Below, piece by piece: positions 8,585 through 16,971 of a stretch of 64,000 bases of DNA. Both the position numbers and the translations under genes were made by a program. Source of the stretch: UBA3700 sp002372775 (lineage in GTDB: Bacteria > Bacillota > Clostridia > Christensenellales > UBA3700); contig CAMOIC010000001.1 of NCBI GenBank assembly GCA_946615965.1, positions 1 through 64,000 of the forward strand, given 5' to 3'. The notes under the pieces are model-generated. The model searched no databases, had not been told where the DNA came from, and saw only the letters and a list, made by a program, of their open reading frames with translations. The first letter of the stretch is position 1, and each line of letters opens with the position of its first letter.

Positions 8585-9127
8585 ATGAAAAGCAATTGTA
8601 TATCAGAAAGTTCATTAAAGATTAAAAAGACTATTTGTTTTGGTTTAAGTGTACTTCTTGTGTTTGTTATATACGAATTAGTTACTTTTATTGCTGCTAG
8701 CGATAATCCAACAGCTTTAACAATTATTACGCTTATATTATGTGCATTAGAGATTGTCCTTATAGCTTTAGGCGTACATTACAATAAACTTCATATAAGA
8801 ATTGCTAAAGCAAAATGTAAATGCGGTAATAGATATAAAAAACCAGATGATTATATAATTTTAGACTGCAAAACTAAATCAAAATTTGAATCAGGATACT
8901 CTAAAAGAGTATATAAGGTTAAATTTGTATGTACTTGTGAAAAGTGCGGAAAAACTACAGAGTACATTAAAGAATTTGAATCTTTAATCAATAAAAGTGA
9001 TGAGAAGAATTTCGATTTAGAGAAAGGACAAGCTGAACTTGCAAATAGAATTAAAAGATATTTTAACCCATCTGCTCATTTAGCTTCACTTGATGATAGA
9101 AACGCTGGCGAAGTATTTGAAGATTAG
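8585..9127 (+). CDS. Uncharacterised two-TM protein with cysteine clusters (paralogue 4 of 4)
   Basis: This 180-residue protein is the most diverged member. It has two membrane segments (about 17-37 and 44-65), then KCKCGNRYKKP (C78, C80) and FVCTCEKCGK (C116, C118, C121), so the first cysteine of the first cluster is missing. ATG 8585 follows a TTGGAGAG ribosome site; an in-frame TTG at 8570 lies inside that site and is not used. It appears to have its own extended -10 promoter. Function unknown. Confidence 0.83.
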   Translation: MKSNCISESSLKIKKTICFGLSVLLVFVIYELVTFIAASDNPTALTIITLILCALEIVLIALGVHYNKLHIRIAKAKCKCGNRYKKPDDYIILDCKTKSKFESGYSKRVYKVKFVCTCEKCGKTTEYIKEFESLINKSDEKNFDLEKGQAELANRIKRYFNPSAHLASLDDRNAGEVFED

Positions 9128-9161
9128 GTAAATATAATATATTAATTGCGCATTACTATAA

Positions 9162-9190
9162 TTGAAAATATTACGCGCGTATGTTAAAAT
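9162..9190 (+). promoter_or_regulatory. Promoter of asp23, with CG-rich spacer element
   Basis: TTGAAA (9162-9167), a 17 bp spacer and TAAAAT (9185-9190). The -35/spacer region contains AATATTACGCGCGTA (9167-9181), nearly the same element as in the pepP promoter. Confidence 0.75.
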
Positions 9191-9211
9191 ATTTTTAAGT
9201 GAGGTATTTTA

Positions 9212-9529
9212 ATGGGAGAACAAACATATAATCATGTTATTGAATCTATTGTAGTTGCTGCAGCATCACAAGTTGAAGGTATTGCTTCAGTTACATATGA
9301 ACCAGGACTTGTTATTCCATCAGGTAAGAAAAAGAAGGCAAGTGCTGTAGAGTGTATTATTAGAGATGATGTTGTTTCCGTTAATATTTCTGTAAATGTA
9401 TATTATGGAAAAGTAATACCAATCGTTGTAAGTAAATTACAAGAAAAGATAAAAAAAGAAATAGAATCATCTACATCATTTAAAGTTAAGAAAATTAACG
9501 TAACAGTTGTAGGATCAGTAAATCAATAA
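9212..9529 (+). CDS. Asp23/Gls24 family envelope stress protein (YqhY-like)
   Basis: The 105-residue protein begins with HVIESIVVAAASQVEGIASV and has the VNISVNVYYGKVIPIVVSKLQEKIKKEIE block of the Asp23/Gls24 family. In Bacillus the family member YqhY sits directly upstream of nusB and is tied to fatty-acid metabolism; other members are membrane-proximal stress proteins. The same gene order occurs here. A GTGAGGT ribosome site precedes the ATG. A terminator separates it from nusB. Confidence 0.88.
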   Translation: MGEQTYNHVIESIVVAAASQVEGIASVTYEPGLVIPSGKKKKASAVECIIRDDVVSVNISVNVYYGKVIPIVVSKLQEKIKKEIESSTSFKVKKINVTVVGSVNQ

Positions 9530-9539
9530 GAATTAAACT

Positions 9540-9572
9540 AAACCCTTTGATACAAAAACCAAAGGGTTTTTT
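9540..9572 (+). terminator. Intrinsic terminator between asp23 and nusB (possible attenuator)
   Basis: AAACCCTTTG (9540-9549) pairs perfectly with CAAAGGGTTT (9560-9569) and a T-tract runs 9567-9572. The nusB ribosome site GAGG starts at 9573-9574, directly after the tract, leaving no room for a separate promoter. Confidence 0.88.
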
Positions 9573-9585
9573 GAGGTATATAGAT

Positions 9586-10011
9586 ATGAGCAGAAAAGTT
9601 GCAAGAGAATATGCATATAAATTAATTTTTGAGTATGTTTCAACTCAAGATAAAGAACAAAACGTTACAAGAGAGATTATTTTTAAAGATCCAGAATTAA
9701 CAAAGACAGATTCAGATTATATTAACGCTGTAATTGACGGTGTTAGATGTCATTATGATGATTTAATGGATATTATCTCAAGAAATGCAAAGAATTTCAG
9801 AATTGAGCGTATATTTAAGCCAGATTTAGCTGCTTTACTTTTAGCTACATTTGAAATGAATTATATGCCTGACATTCCAATGAATGTTTCAATTTCTGAA
9901 GCTGTAGAAATTGTTAAACAATATTCTACAGAAAAGTCTTATCAATTTGTAAATGGTGTTCTTGCTGGAATATACAAAGAATTAGCACCAATTAGAGGAG
10001 GCAAACAATAA
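9586..10011 (+). CDS. nusB: Transcription antitermination factor NusB
   Basis: The 141-residue all-helical protein matches NusB: MSRKVAREYAYKLIFEYVS at the start, then KDPELTKTDSDYINAVIDGV, PDLAALLLATFEMNYM, PMNVSISEAVEIVKQYS and FVNGVLAGIYKEL. NusB binds boxA RNA with S10 in rRNA antitermination. ATG 9586, behind the GAGG, is chosen. An upstream in-frame TTG at 9547 lies inside the terminator hairpin and is rejected. It is the first gene behind that terminator, so its level may depend on read-through. Confidence 0.93.
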   Translation: MSRKVAREYAYKLIFEYVSTQDKEQNVTREIIFKDPELTKTDSDYINAVIDGVRCHYDDLMDIISRNAKNFRIERIFKPDLAALLLATFEMNYMPDIPMNVSISEAVEIVKQYSTEKSYQFVNGVLAGIYKELAPIRGGKQ

Positions 10012-10856
10012 TGCTTATCCTAGGTAAAGAAGTATCTAAAACAACAAGATTAGAAATTGCTGAGAAAGTTAAAGAATTTGAAGCAAAATATAATAGAGTT
10101 CCATGTTTATCTGTAATTATCGTTGGTGAAGACCCAGCTTCTCAAACATATGTTAGAAATAAGGTTCTAGGCTGTGAAGAAGTTGGAATGAAATCATTAA
10201 AATATGAATTCCCAGATGGTACAAACCAAGAAGATATAGCAAATGTTATTAGAACACTTGTTGCAGATAAGAATGTTGATGGTATTTTAGTACAATTACC
10301 TTTACCAAAAGGATATGATGAAAAGTATTTATTAGATTTAATTCCAGAAACAAAAGACGTTGATGGATTCTGCGCTAATAATATTGGACTTTTAGCACTA
10401 GGAACACCAAGAACAATTTCTTGTACTCCATTTGGTGTAATGAAGCTTTTAGCTTCAACAGGTGTAGATTTAAAAGGAAAACACGCAGTAGTTGTTGGTA
10501 GATCAAATACAGTTGGTAAACCAATGGCTATGCTTTTATTAAATGCAAACTGTACAGTTACAGTATGTCATTCAAAAACAACAAACTTAGAAGAAATTTG
10601 CAAGAGTGCAGATATCTTAGTTGTTGCTATTGGTAAACCAAAATTCTTAAAAGCAAATATGGTAAAAGAGGGAGCCATTGTTATTGACGTTGGTATTAAC
10701 CGTGTTGATGGCAAATTATGCGGAGATGTAGATTTTGATGAAGTAGAAAAGAAAGCTTCATTTATTACACCAGTTCCAGGCGGAGTTGGTCCAATGACAA
10801 TCTCTATGCTTTTATATAATACATTAATGGCTGCTCAAGATAGGGAGAATGGCTAG
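10011..10856 (+). CDS. folD: Bifunctional methylenetetrahydrofolate dehydrogenase / cyclohydrolase
   Basis: This 281-residue FolD has the signatures PCLSVIIVGEDPASQTYVRNK (catalytic Tyr and Lys), VDGILVQLPLPKG, KDVDGF, VVVGRSNTVGKPMAMLL and the C-terminal PVPGGVGPMT. It interconverts methylene-, methenyl- and formyl-THF. Its ATG overlaps the nusB stop by one base, and nusB ends in a GGAGG-like AGAGGAGGC that serves as its ribosome site. Confidence 0.96.
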   Translation: MLILGKEVSKTTRLEIAEKVKEFEAKYNRVPCLSVIIVGEDPASQTYVRNKVLGCEEVGMKSLKYEFPDGTNQEDIANVIRTLVADKNVDGILVQLPLPKGYDEKYLLDLIPETKDVDGFCANNIGLLALGTPRTISCTPFGVMKLLASTGVDLKGKHAVVVGRSNTVGKPMAMLLLNANCTVTVCHSKTTNLEEICKSADILVVAIGKPKFLKANMVKEGAIVIDVGINRVDGKLCGDVDFDEVEKKASFITPVPGGVGPMTISMLLYNTLMAAQDRENG

Positions 10857-12039
10857 TAATATTATAAAAGTTTCTGAACTTAATACAGTTATTCATAATA
10901 TCTTTGTAGCAGAAGAAATGTTACATGGAATAGTAATATGCGGGGAAGTTTCCGGATTTAAAATCTCAAGGAACCACGCATATTTTGCTTTAAAGGACGA
11001 ACTTGCTGCAATTTCAGTAAATGATTTCAATTACGCTTCAAAATACGTACCAAAAGAAGGCGAACAAATTTTAGTCAAAGGTTCAGTTGATTATTACGCT
11101 CCTACTGGTAAATTGAGCTTTAATGCAACATCAATTCAGCCTTATGGTGCAGGTGCACTTGCTGCGCTATTTGAAAAACTTAAGAAAGAATTAGCAGAAA
11201 AAGGTTATTTTGACGATACTCATAAAAAACCAATTCCAAAATATCCAAAAAGAGTATGCGTAATTACATCTAAAACTGGAGCAGTTATTAGAGATATCAT
11301 TACAACAACTAGAAGATACAATAATGTAATTGATCTTGTTGTTAGAGATTGTAAGGTTCAAGGCCTTGGTGCAGAGGATGAACTTGTACAGGCAATTAAA
11401 GAAGTAGATGAATTAAATTTTGATGCAATTATTATTGCTCGTGGTGGTGGCTCACTTGAAGATTTAATGCCATTCAATTCAGAAAAATTAGTTTATGCAA
11501 TATATGATGCAAAGACTCCAATCATATCTGCAGTAGGTCACGAAACAGATTTTACTTTATGCGATTTTGTTGCTGATGTAAGATGTGCAACACCTACAGC
11601 AGGTGCTGAACTTATAGCTTATTCTGTTGAAGATGTTAAACAATTTTTAAAAGATAGTGAACAAAGATTGTTTAAAGCTCTTAATCTAAAAATGGATAAT
11701 TCTTTAAATAAACTTGTTCTACTTCAAGGAAGGCTAAAAGCGTCTTTAGATACCATTTATTCTAAAAATCGTTCTAAATTAGAGTTATTACTAGCCAAAA
11801 TATCTCTGTTATCCGAAAATAGTCTTAAAAACAAAGAACTTGAGTTTCATAAACTAAGTGTGAGATTAGATGCAAATAATCCTTCTAAGATATTTACAAA
11901 AGGATATGTTTATGCAAAAGACACAAAAGGAAATAGTATAAAATCCGTATCTGATTTAAAAGTCGGAGAAGATATTAAATTAATAACAGATGGCGGCAGC
12001 GCTATAGCAAACATAAAAGAGGTAAATCATGAAATTTGA
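10849..12039 (+). CDS. xseA: Exodeoxyribonuclease VII large subunit
   Basis: At 396 residues it has the N-terminal OB fold (FAVEEMLHG-like start, GEVSGFKISRNHAYFALKD) and the catalytic region: VITSKTGAVIRDI, IIARGGGSLEDLMPFN, SAVGHETDFTL and CATPTAGAEL. The coiled-coil tail is followed by KGYVYAKD. It forms ExoVII with XseB and degrades single-stranded DNA from either end. It overlaps folD by 8 nt and xseB by 11 nt. Confidence 0.95.
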   Translation: MASNIIKVSELNTVIHNIFVAEEMLHGIVICGEVSGFKISRNHAYFALKDELAAISVNDFNYASKYVPKEGEQILVKGSVDYYAPTGKLSFNATSIQPYGAGALAALFEKLKKELAEKGYFDDTHKKPIPKYPKRVCVITSKTGAVIRDIITTTRRYNNVIDLVVRDCKVQGLGAEDELVQAIKEVDELNFDAIIIARGGGSLEDLMPFNSEKLVYAIYDAKTPIISAVGHETDFTLCDFVADVRCATPTAGAELIAYSVEDVKQFLKDSEQRLFKALNLKMDNSLNKLVLLQGRLKASLDTIYSKNRSKLELLLAKISLLSENSLKNKELEFHKLSVRLDANNPSKIFTKGYVYAKDTKGNSIKSVSDLKVGEDIKLITDGGSAIANIKEVNHEI

Positions 12040-12244
12040 AGAATCAATGCAAGAACTTGAAAAGATTGTAGATCAAATGGAAAGAGGTAATCTTTCTATT
12101 GACGAGTCATTAAAGAAATTCTCAGAAGGAATTGAACTTTGCAAAGCTTGTGCTAAAGAATTAGACGAAGCTAAGGGTAAGGTTACTATTTTGCAAAAGC
12201 AAATGACACAACTTGTTGAACAACCATTTGAAGAGGAAAAATAA
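12029..12244 (+). CDS. xseB: Exodeoxyribonuclease VII small subunit
   Basis: The 71-residue helical protein carries the family pattern FEESMQELEKIVDQMERGNLSIDESLKKFSEGIEL. It overlaps xseA, and its stop overlaps the ispA start by one base, so the stoichiometry of the ExoVII subunits is probably set by coupled translation. Confidence 0.95.
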   Translation: MKFEESMQELEKIVDQMERGNLSIDESLKKFSEGIELCKACAKELDEAKGKVTILQKQMTQLVEQPFEEEK

Positions 12245-13155
12245 TGGAACTAATTGAAGAATTTAAAACAAGATTTGATATTGATTTAAAAAAATACTTA
12301 GATTCTATTCAATCTGAAGATGTAGTTTCTGAAGCATTTAAGTATTCAATTCTAAATGGCGGAAAGAGAGTTAGACCAACTCTTGTATTTTTAGGTGCCA
12401 TTGCAAATGCTCCAAAAAGAACAGGATTTGATGAAATCTATGAAAAAGTTAGAGATTTAGCAATTGGTATTGAATTAATCCATTCATACTCTCTTGTTCA
12501 TGATGATTTACCTTGTATGGATAACGATATGCTAAGAAGAGGTCAACCAACAACTCACGCTAAATACGGAGCTGGTATGGCAACTATTACTGGCGATGCA
12601 ATGTTAAATGGAGCTGCAGAAAAGATGCTTTGCGGGCTAAATTCATTAGAATCTGTATATGATTATAGAGCTCAAGTTGAAGCTGTAAGATATATCTTAG
12701 ATTGTTCAGGAATTTATGGAATGGTAGGTGGCCAAGCTATAGATATTCAAAATAAGGAATTAACTCTAAGAGAAACAATTCAGATGTATAAAATGAAAAC
12801 ATCAGCACTACTTAGAGCTGCGCTTGTTGCTGGTGCTATTAGATTTGAAGCAAGTGAATATGTTATTAAATCATTTGAAGATTATGCAGATAATTTTGGA
12901 TTATTGTTCCAAGTTGTAGACGATATCTTAGATAAGACTTCAACAAAAGAAGTTCTTGGTAAAGACGTTAAAAAGGATGCAGAGAATAATAAAGCTACAT
13001 ACGTAGATTTAGTTGGTGGCATTGAAAATGCTAAGGTAAACTGCCAAATGTTCGCTCAAAGAGCTATAAATGCCATAAAACTTATAGAGCATAGAATATC
13101 TCATGCGGATGTATTCTATGATTTTATAAATAAGATGCTTACAAGAGAAAAATAG
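12244..13155 (+). CDS. ispA: Polyprenyl (farnesyl/geranyl) diphosphate synthase
   Basis: The 303-residue trans-prenyltransferase shows NGGKRVRPTL, the first aspartate-rich motif HDDLPCMDNDMLRRG (DDxxxxD form), GDAML and the second motif LFQVVDDILD. It condenses IPP with allylic diphosphates. The DDxxxxD form and position next to xseB and dxs fit IspA. It links the local MEP pathway genes dxs and ispH. Confidence 0.93.
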   Translation: MELIEEFKTRFDIDLKKYLDSIQSEDVVSEAFKYSILNGGKRVRPTLVFLGAIANAPKRTGFDEIYEKVRDLAIGIELIHSYSLVHDDLPCMDNDMLRRGQPTTHAKYGAGMATITGDAMLNGAAEKMLCGLNSLESVYDYRAQVEAVRYILDCSGIYGMVGGQAIDIQNKELTLRETIQMYKMKTSALLRAALVAGAIRFEASEYVIKSFEDYADNFGLLFQVVDDILDKTSTKEVLGKDVKKDAENNKATYVDLVGGIENAKVNCQMFAQRAINAIKLIEHRISHADVFYDFINKMLTREK

Positions 13156-13183
13156 TTGTCAAAGTATTTAATTAGACTATAAT
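13156..13183 (+). promoter_or_regulatory. Promoter of dxs
   Basis: TTGTCA (13156-13161), a 16 bp spacer and TATAAT (13178-13183) start directly after the ispA stop. A TAAAGGAG ribosome site precedes the dxs ATG. Confidence 0.75.
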
Positions 13184-13214
13184 TAATATACACGAGTAAA
13201 GGAGATTTTGGATT

Positions 13215-14909
13215 ATGTCATTACTTGAAAATATTAATTCACCAAAAGATCTTAAGAATTTAAATATTGAAGAGTTAAACCAATTAGCTCAAGAACTTCG
13301 TGATGTTATTATTGAAACTGTTTTTAAAAATGGTGGCCATTTAGCTTCAAATTTAGGTGTAGTTGAATTAACTATTGCTATTGAATACGTATTTAACTTA
13401 CCAAAAGACAAATTAATATTTGATGTTGGACACCAATGTTATACTCATAAATTACTTACAGGAAGATATAAAGAATTCCCAACACTTAGAAAAACAGGTG
13501 GTATATCTGGATTCCCAAGAAGAGATGAATCAATATATGATGTGGCTTCAACAGGTCACGCTTCAACTGCGTTATCTATTGCATGCGGTCTTGTTCGTGC
13601 AAATGTTGGAGGAGAGATAATCTCACTTATTGGCGATGGTTCGCTAACAGGTGGACTTGCTTATGAGGCTTTAAATGATTTATCTACGATAAATAGAAAG
13701 CAAATTATTATCTTAAATGATAACGATATGTCTATATCTAAAACTGTAAGTTCAATCTCAAGAAACTTAAACGGATTACATTCTCAAACAACATTTACAG
13801 AATATGGTCTAGATTACTTAGGTAATATTAATGGTCATAATATTGAAGAATTAATCAATGCTTTAACATATGCAAAACGTAGTAAAAAATCTATAGTTAT
13901 CCATGTTAAAACAAAAAAAGGTAAAGGATTAAAAGAAGCGGAACTTAATCCAACAACATACCATGGATATTCTCCAAAACACTGGGAAAAACCTTCATTC
14001 TCTCATATTATGGGAGATAAACTTGCAGATATGGCAAAAGAAGATAAAGATATTTATGCCGTTACTGCTGCTATGGACGAAGGAACAGGTCTTGATTTAT
14101 TCAAAACTATGATCCCAGATAGATTTATTGACGTTGGTATTTGTGAAGAACATGCAGCTACTATGTCATCCGGTTTAGCAATTGGCGGTAAAAAACCATA
14201 TTTTGCTGTATATTCTACATTCTTACAAAGAGCATTTGATTCAGTTTTACATGATATATGTTTATCTAATCTAAACGTAAAACTATTAATAGATAGAGCT
14301 GGTATTGTATCTAATGATGGTGAAACACACCAAGGTATATATGATGTATCTTTTCTAAGATTAATGCCAAATATGGTAATTGCAGCACCAAAAGATGGTG
14401 TAGAACTTGAAAATATGCTTGTTTATTCTCAAAACTACGTTGGACCTATGGCTATCAGATATCCAAAAGGTAATGTAAGAATAGATTATTCTACACATAT
14501 GAAAGTAGAATTAGGTACTTGGGAATATCTACAAAAGAAAGATTCTAAAGTTGTAATTTTAGCAACAGGGGCTACAGCGGTTTCTATTGCTTCTCATGCT
14601 GTAGAATTCTTAAATGAAGAAAAGATTCCAGTATCTTTAGTAAATGCAAGATTCATAAAGCCTTTAGATACGAAAGTTTTAGACGATATTAAAGATAAGA
14701 CAATTATTACAATTGAGGATAATGTAATATCTGGATCGTTTGGTTCAGCTTGTATGGAATATTATTTAAAAAATAATATACATAATGTAGATTTACATTT
14801 ACTAGGTATTGATGACAAGATTTTGAAGAACGCTTCTCAAGCAGATTTATTACAACAAAACCACTTAGATTCATATTATCTAAGAGATTTAGTTAAGTCA
14901 CTTCAATGA
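13215..14909 (+). CDS. dxs: 1-deoxy-D-xylulose-5-phosphate synthase
   Basis: This is a thiamine-diphosphate transketolase-like enzyme committing pyruvate and glyceraldehyde-3-phosphate to the MEP pathway. Motifs are GGHLASNLGVVELTIAI, DVGHQCYTHKLLTG, GDGSLTGGLAYEALN (ThDP site), DVGICEEHAATMSSGLA and DRAGIVSNDGETHQG. At 564 residues it is shorter than many Dxs proteins, which usually exceed 600, but all three domains are present and no break is seen. tlyA overlaps its stop by 4 nt. Confidence 0.95.
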   Translation: MSLLENINSPKDLKNLNIEELNQLAQELRDVIIETVFKNGGHLASNLGVVELTIAIEYVFNLPKDKLIFDVGHQCYTHKLLTGRYKEFPTLRKTGGISGFPRRDESIYDVASTGHASTALSIACGLVRANVGGEIISLIGDGSLTGGLAYEALNDLSTINRKQIIILNDNDMSISKTVSSISRNLNGLHSQTTFTEYGLDYLGNINGHNIEELINALTYAKRSKKSIVIHVKTKKGKGLKEAELNPTTYHGYSPKHWEKPSFSHIMGDKLADMAKEDKDIYAVTAAMDEGTGLDLFKTMIPDRFIDVGICEEHAATMSSGLAIGGKKPYFAVYSTFLQRAFDSVLHDICLSNLNVKLLIDRAGIVSNDGETHQGIYDVSFLRLMPNMVIAAPKDGVELENMLVYSQNYVGPMAIRYPKGNVRIDYSTHMKVELGTWEYLQKKDSKVVILATGATAVSIASHAVEFLNEEKIPVSLVNARFIKPLDTKVLDDIKDKTIITIEDNVISGSFGSACMEYYLKNNIHNVDLHLLGIDDKILKNASQADLLQQNHLDSYYLRDLVKSLQ

Positions 14910-15619
14910 GATTAGATCAATATTTATCTATAAACAATAATTTATCTCGAACAAAAGCCAAACAATTAATAGAGTCTGGCTTTATTTCAGTTAACGATAA
15001 AATCGTAGATAAGGTAGCACTAGAGGTTAAAGACTCAGATAACGTAAAGATTCTTGAATCTTTTAAATTTGCATCACTTGGTGGAGATAAGCTTGCAAAG
15101 GCGTTTGCGGATTTCAAATATTCAGTAAAAGATAAGATTTGTATAGATATCGGTGCCTCAAATGGCGGTTTTACCGATTGTATGCTACAAAATGGTGCTA
15201 AAAAGGTTTATGCTCTTGATGTAGGTGAGTGCGCATTTTCTGAAGAACTTAAAAATGATCCAAGAGTATTTGTTAGAGATAGATTAAATGCTAGATTTGT
15301 AACAGTAGAGCAAATTGGGGAACTATGCGACTTTATGTCTATCGATGTATCTTTTATATCTTTAAAGCTAATCTTAGAAAATGTTTCTAAATTATTAAAA
15401 GACGATGGAGAGATTATAGCGCTTATAAAGCCACAATTTGAATGTGGACCAGCATATCTATCTAAAACAGGAATAGTACAATCTCAAAAGGTTATAGATA
15501 GGGTTATTGAGGATATTAAATCTTATGCTATATCTATTGGATTAAAGCCAGTTAGTGTTACTAATGCTCCGATAAAACCTAATAAAAACAAAGAATATCT
15601 AATTTATCTTAAAAAATAG
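14906..15619 (+). CDS. tlyA: TlyA family rRNA (cytidine-2'-O)-methyltransferase
   Basis: At 237 residues it has an N-terminal S4 RNA-binding domain (RLDQYLSINNNLSRTKAKQ, FISVNDKIVDK) and an FtsJ-like SAM methyltransferase domain (CIDIGASNGGFTDCML, VYALDVG, FMSIDVSFISL, ALIKPQFE). TlyA 2'-O-methylates rRNA; the old name haemolysin is misleading. The dxs-tlyA-nadK-argR-recN order is typical for Clostridia. Its ATG overlaps the dxs stop (ATGA). Confidence 0.93.
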   Translation: MRLDQYLSINNNLSRTKAKQLIESGFISVNDKIVDKVALEVKDSDNVKILESFKFASLGGDKLAKAFADFKYSVKDKICIDIGASNGGFTDCMLQNGAKKVYALDVGECAFSEELKNDPRVFVRDRLNARFVTVEQIGELCDFMSIDVSFISLKLILENVSKLLKDDGEIIALIKPQFECGPAYLSKTGIVQSQKVIDRVIEDIKSYAISIGLKPVSVTNAPIKPNKNKEYLIYLKK

Positions 15620-15650
15620 TTCAAAATCCTCTTTAAATTTTTATAAATTC

Positions 15651-15681
15651 TTGTGCATATATGCATATATTAGTGTATAAT
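15651..15681 (+). promoter_or_regulatory. Promoter of nadK, placed for a leaderless transcript
   Basis: TATAAT (15676-15681) ends 7 nt before the nadK ATG. A possible -35 TTGTGC (15651-15656) is 19 bp upstream. The start point would fall on or next to the ATG. Confidence 0.6.
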
Positions 15682-15688
15682 TATAAAC

Positions 15689-16537
15689 ATGAGAGTTGGT
15701 ATTTACACAAATTTAAACAAAGATCAAAATGGAGAACATGCTAAGCATGTTATTTCTTTATTAACACAAAAAGGTGCTGAAGTTGTATTTGCAGATAATA
15801 CAGATGAAAATATATTCGGCATTAAAAAGGTTAAGATACAAGAATTATCTCAATATTCAGATGTTATTATGACATTTGGTGGAGATGGTACTGTACTTAA
15901 GGTTGTTAGAGAACAACATAATAAATCTATACCAATTGTTGGTGTAAACTGTGGTAAAATCGGATTTTTAACAGAAATCTCTAAAGATGAATTAGAAAAA
16001 GCAGTTGATGATTTAGTAAACCATAGATTTGAAATCGTAGATAGAGCAGTAGTATCTGTTGAAGCTAATAATGAGGAATTCTCAGCACTTAATGAAGTAT
16101 TACTATCTTCTGCTATAACTACAGAAGTTGGCGTATTTAACGTTAAAATTGATGGCTCTAGCGCCGTTTCAACAAAAGGTGATGGTATTATGCTAGCAAC
16201 ACCTACAGGATCTACAGCTTATTCACTTGCATGTAATGGTCCAGTTATTGCACCTAACGTTAATGCATTTATAATTAATTCAATTTGCCCATATCCAGTA
16301 AGAACTGCGCCAATTGTTATAAATGATAATTGTGTTGTGGAAATTACTTCTGATTCTAAGAATCTAAAGCTTGTTGTAGATGGCAAGATGATGGTTGATT
16401 TCCCAAATGGAGCAAAGGTTGTATTAAAGAAGACAGAAGATAATGTTAAGTTTATTAAATTTGAAAATGATACAGATAATTTTTATCAAAAGATAACAAA
16501 GAAATTAAAATTATGGAGTGTAAGTTATGAATCGTAG
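15689..16537 (+). CDS. nadK: NAD kinase
   Basis: The 282-residue protein carries the NAD kinase motifs FGGDGTVL (residues 63-70), NCGKIGFLTEI and TPTGSTAYSLACNGPVI. It phosphorylates NAD to NADP. No Shine-Dalgarno precedes the ATG, and the -10 box is only 7 nt away, so a leaderless mRNA is inferred. It overlaps argR by 11 nt. Confidence 0.95.
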   Translation: MRVGIYTNLNKDQNGEHAKHVISLLTQKGAEVVFADNTDENIFGIKKVKIQELSQYSDVIMTFGGDGTVLKVVREQHNKSIPIVGVNCGKIGFLTEISKDELEKAVDDLVNHRFEIVDRAVVSVEANNEEFSALNEVLLSSAITTEVGVFNVKIDGSSAVSTKGDGIMLATPTGSTAYSLACNGPVIAPNVNAFIINSICPYPVRTAPIVINDNCVVEITSDSKNLKLVVDGKMMVDFPNGAKVVLKKTEDNVKFIKFENDTDNFYQKITKKLKLWSVSYES

Positions 16538-16970
16538 ACAAAATGCTATTCTTGAAATAATCAATGAAGTTGAGATTGAAAGACAAGAAGAGTTAGTAGC
16601 AATTCTTATTGAAAGAGGTTTTGACGCTACTCAAGCTACAATTTCTAGAGATATAAAACAACTTGGCCTTGTAAAAATGCATGGCGAAAAGAAGAAATTT
16701 AAATATACACAAGTTAAATACGCTACAGATGGAATATCTGCAAAGTTTGGTAACTTGTTCAAGGAAAGTGTATTATCTATTCAAACAGCCGGAAATATCG
16801 TTGTAATTAAGACTGTTACTGGTTCTGCAAATTCTGCAGCAGCCTTTTTAGATAAACAAGATTTTGAAACTATTTTAGGATCTATTGCTGGTGATGACTG
16901 TATCATTGCTGTAGCAACAACTCCTGAAGAAGCACAAAACGTTGCTAAAACTCTAAAGAGTTTCTTCTAA
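16527..16970 (+). CDS. argR: Arginine repressor ArgR
   Basis: The 147-residue protein has the N-terminal winged helix (RRQNAILEIINEV, ATQATISRDIKQLGLVK) and the C-terminal hexamerisation/arginine-binding domain, with GSIAGDDCIIAVATTPEEA in place of the usual GDDTI. Its Shine-Dalgarno TGGAG lies in the end of nadK. Besides arginine genes, ArgR sits beside recN in many Clostridia and Bacilli without functional connection. Confidence 0.95.
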   Translation: MNRRQNAILEIINEVEIERQEELVAILIERGFDATQATISRDIKQLGLVKMHGEKKKFKYTQVKYATDGISAKFGNLFKESVLSIQTAGNIVVIKTVTGSANSAAAFLDKQDFETILGSIAGDDCIIAVATTPEEAQNVAKTLKSFF

Positions 16971-16971
16971 T

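Noticed and set aside
9547..9585. In-frame TTG extension of nusB
   Set aside because: It would place the start codon inside the terminator hairpin and adds residues unlike NusB; ATG 9586 has a GAGG site.
13215..14909. dxs as a truncated pseudogene because of its 564-residue length
   Set aside because: All thiamine-diphosphate and transketolase motifs are present and the frame is intact, with tlyA coupled to its natural end.
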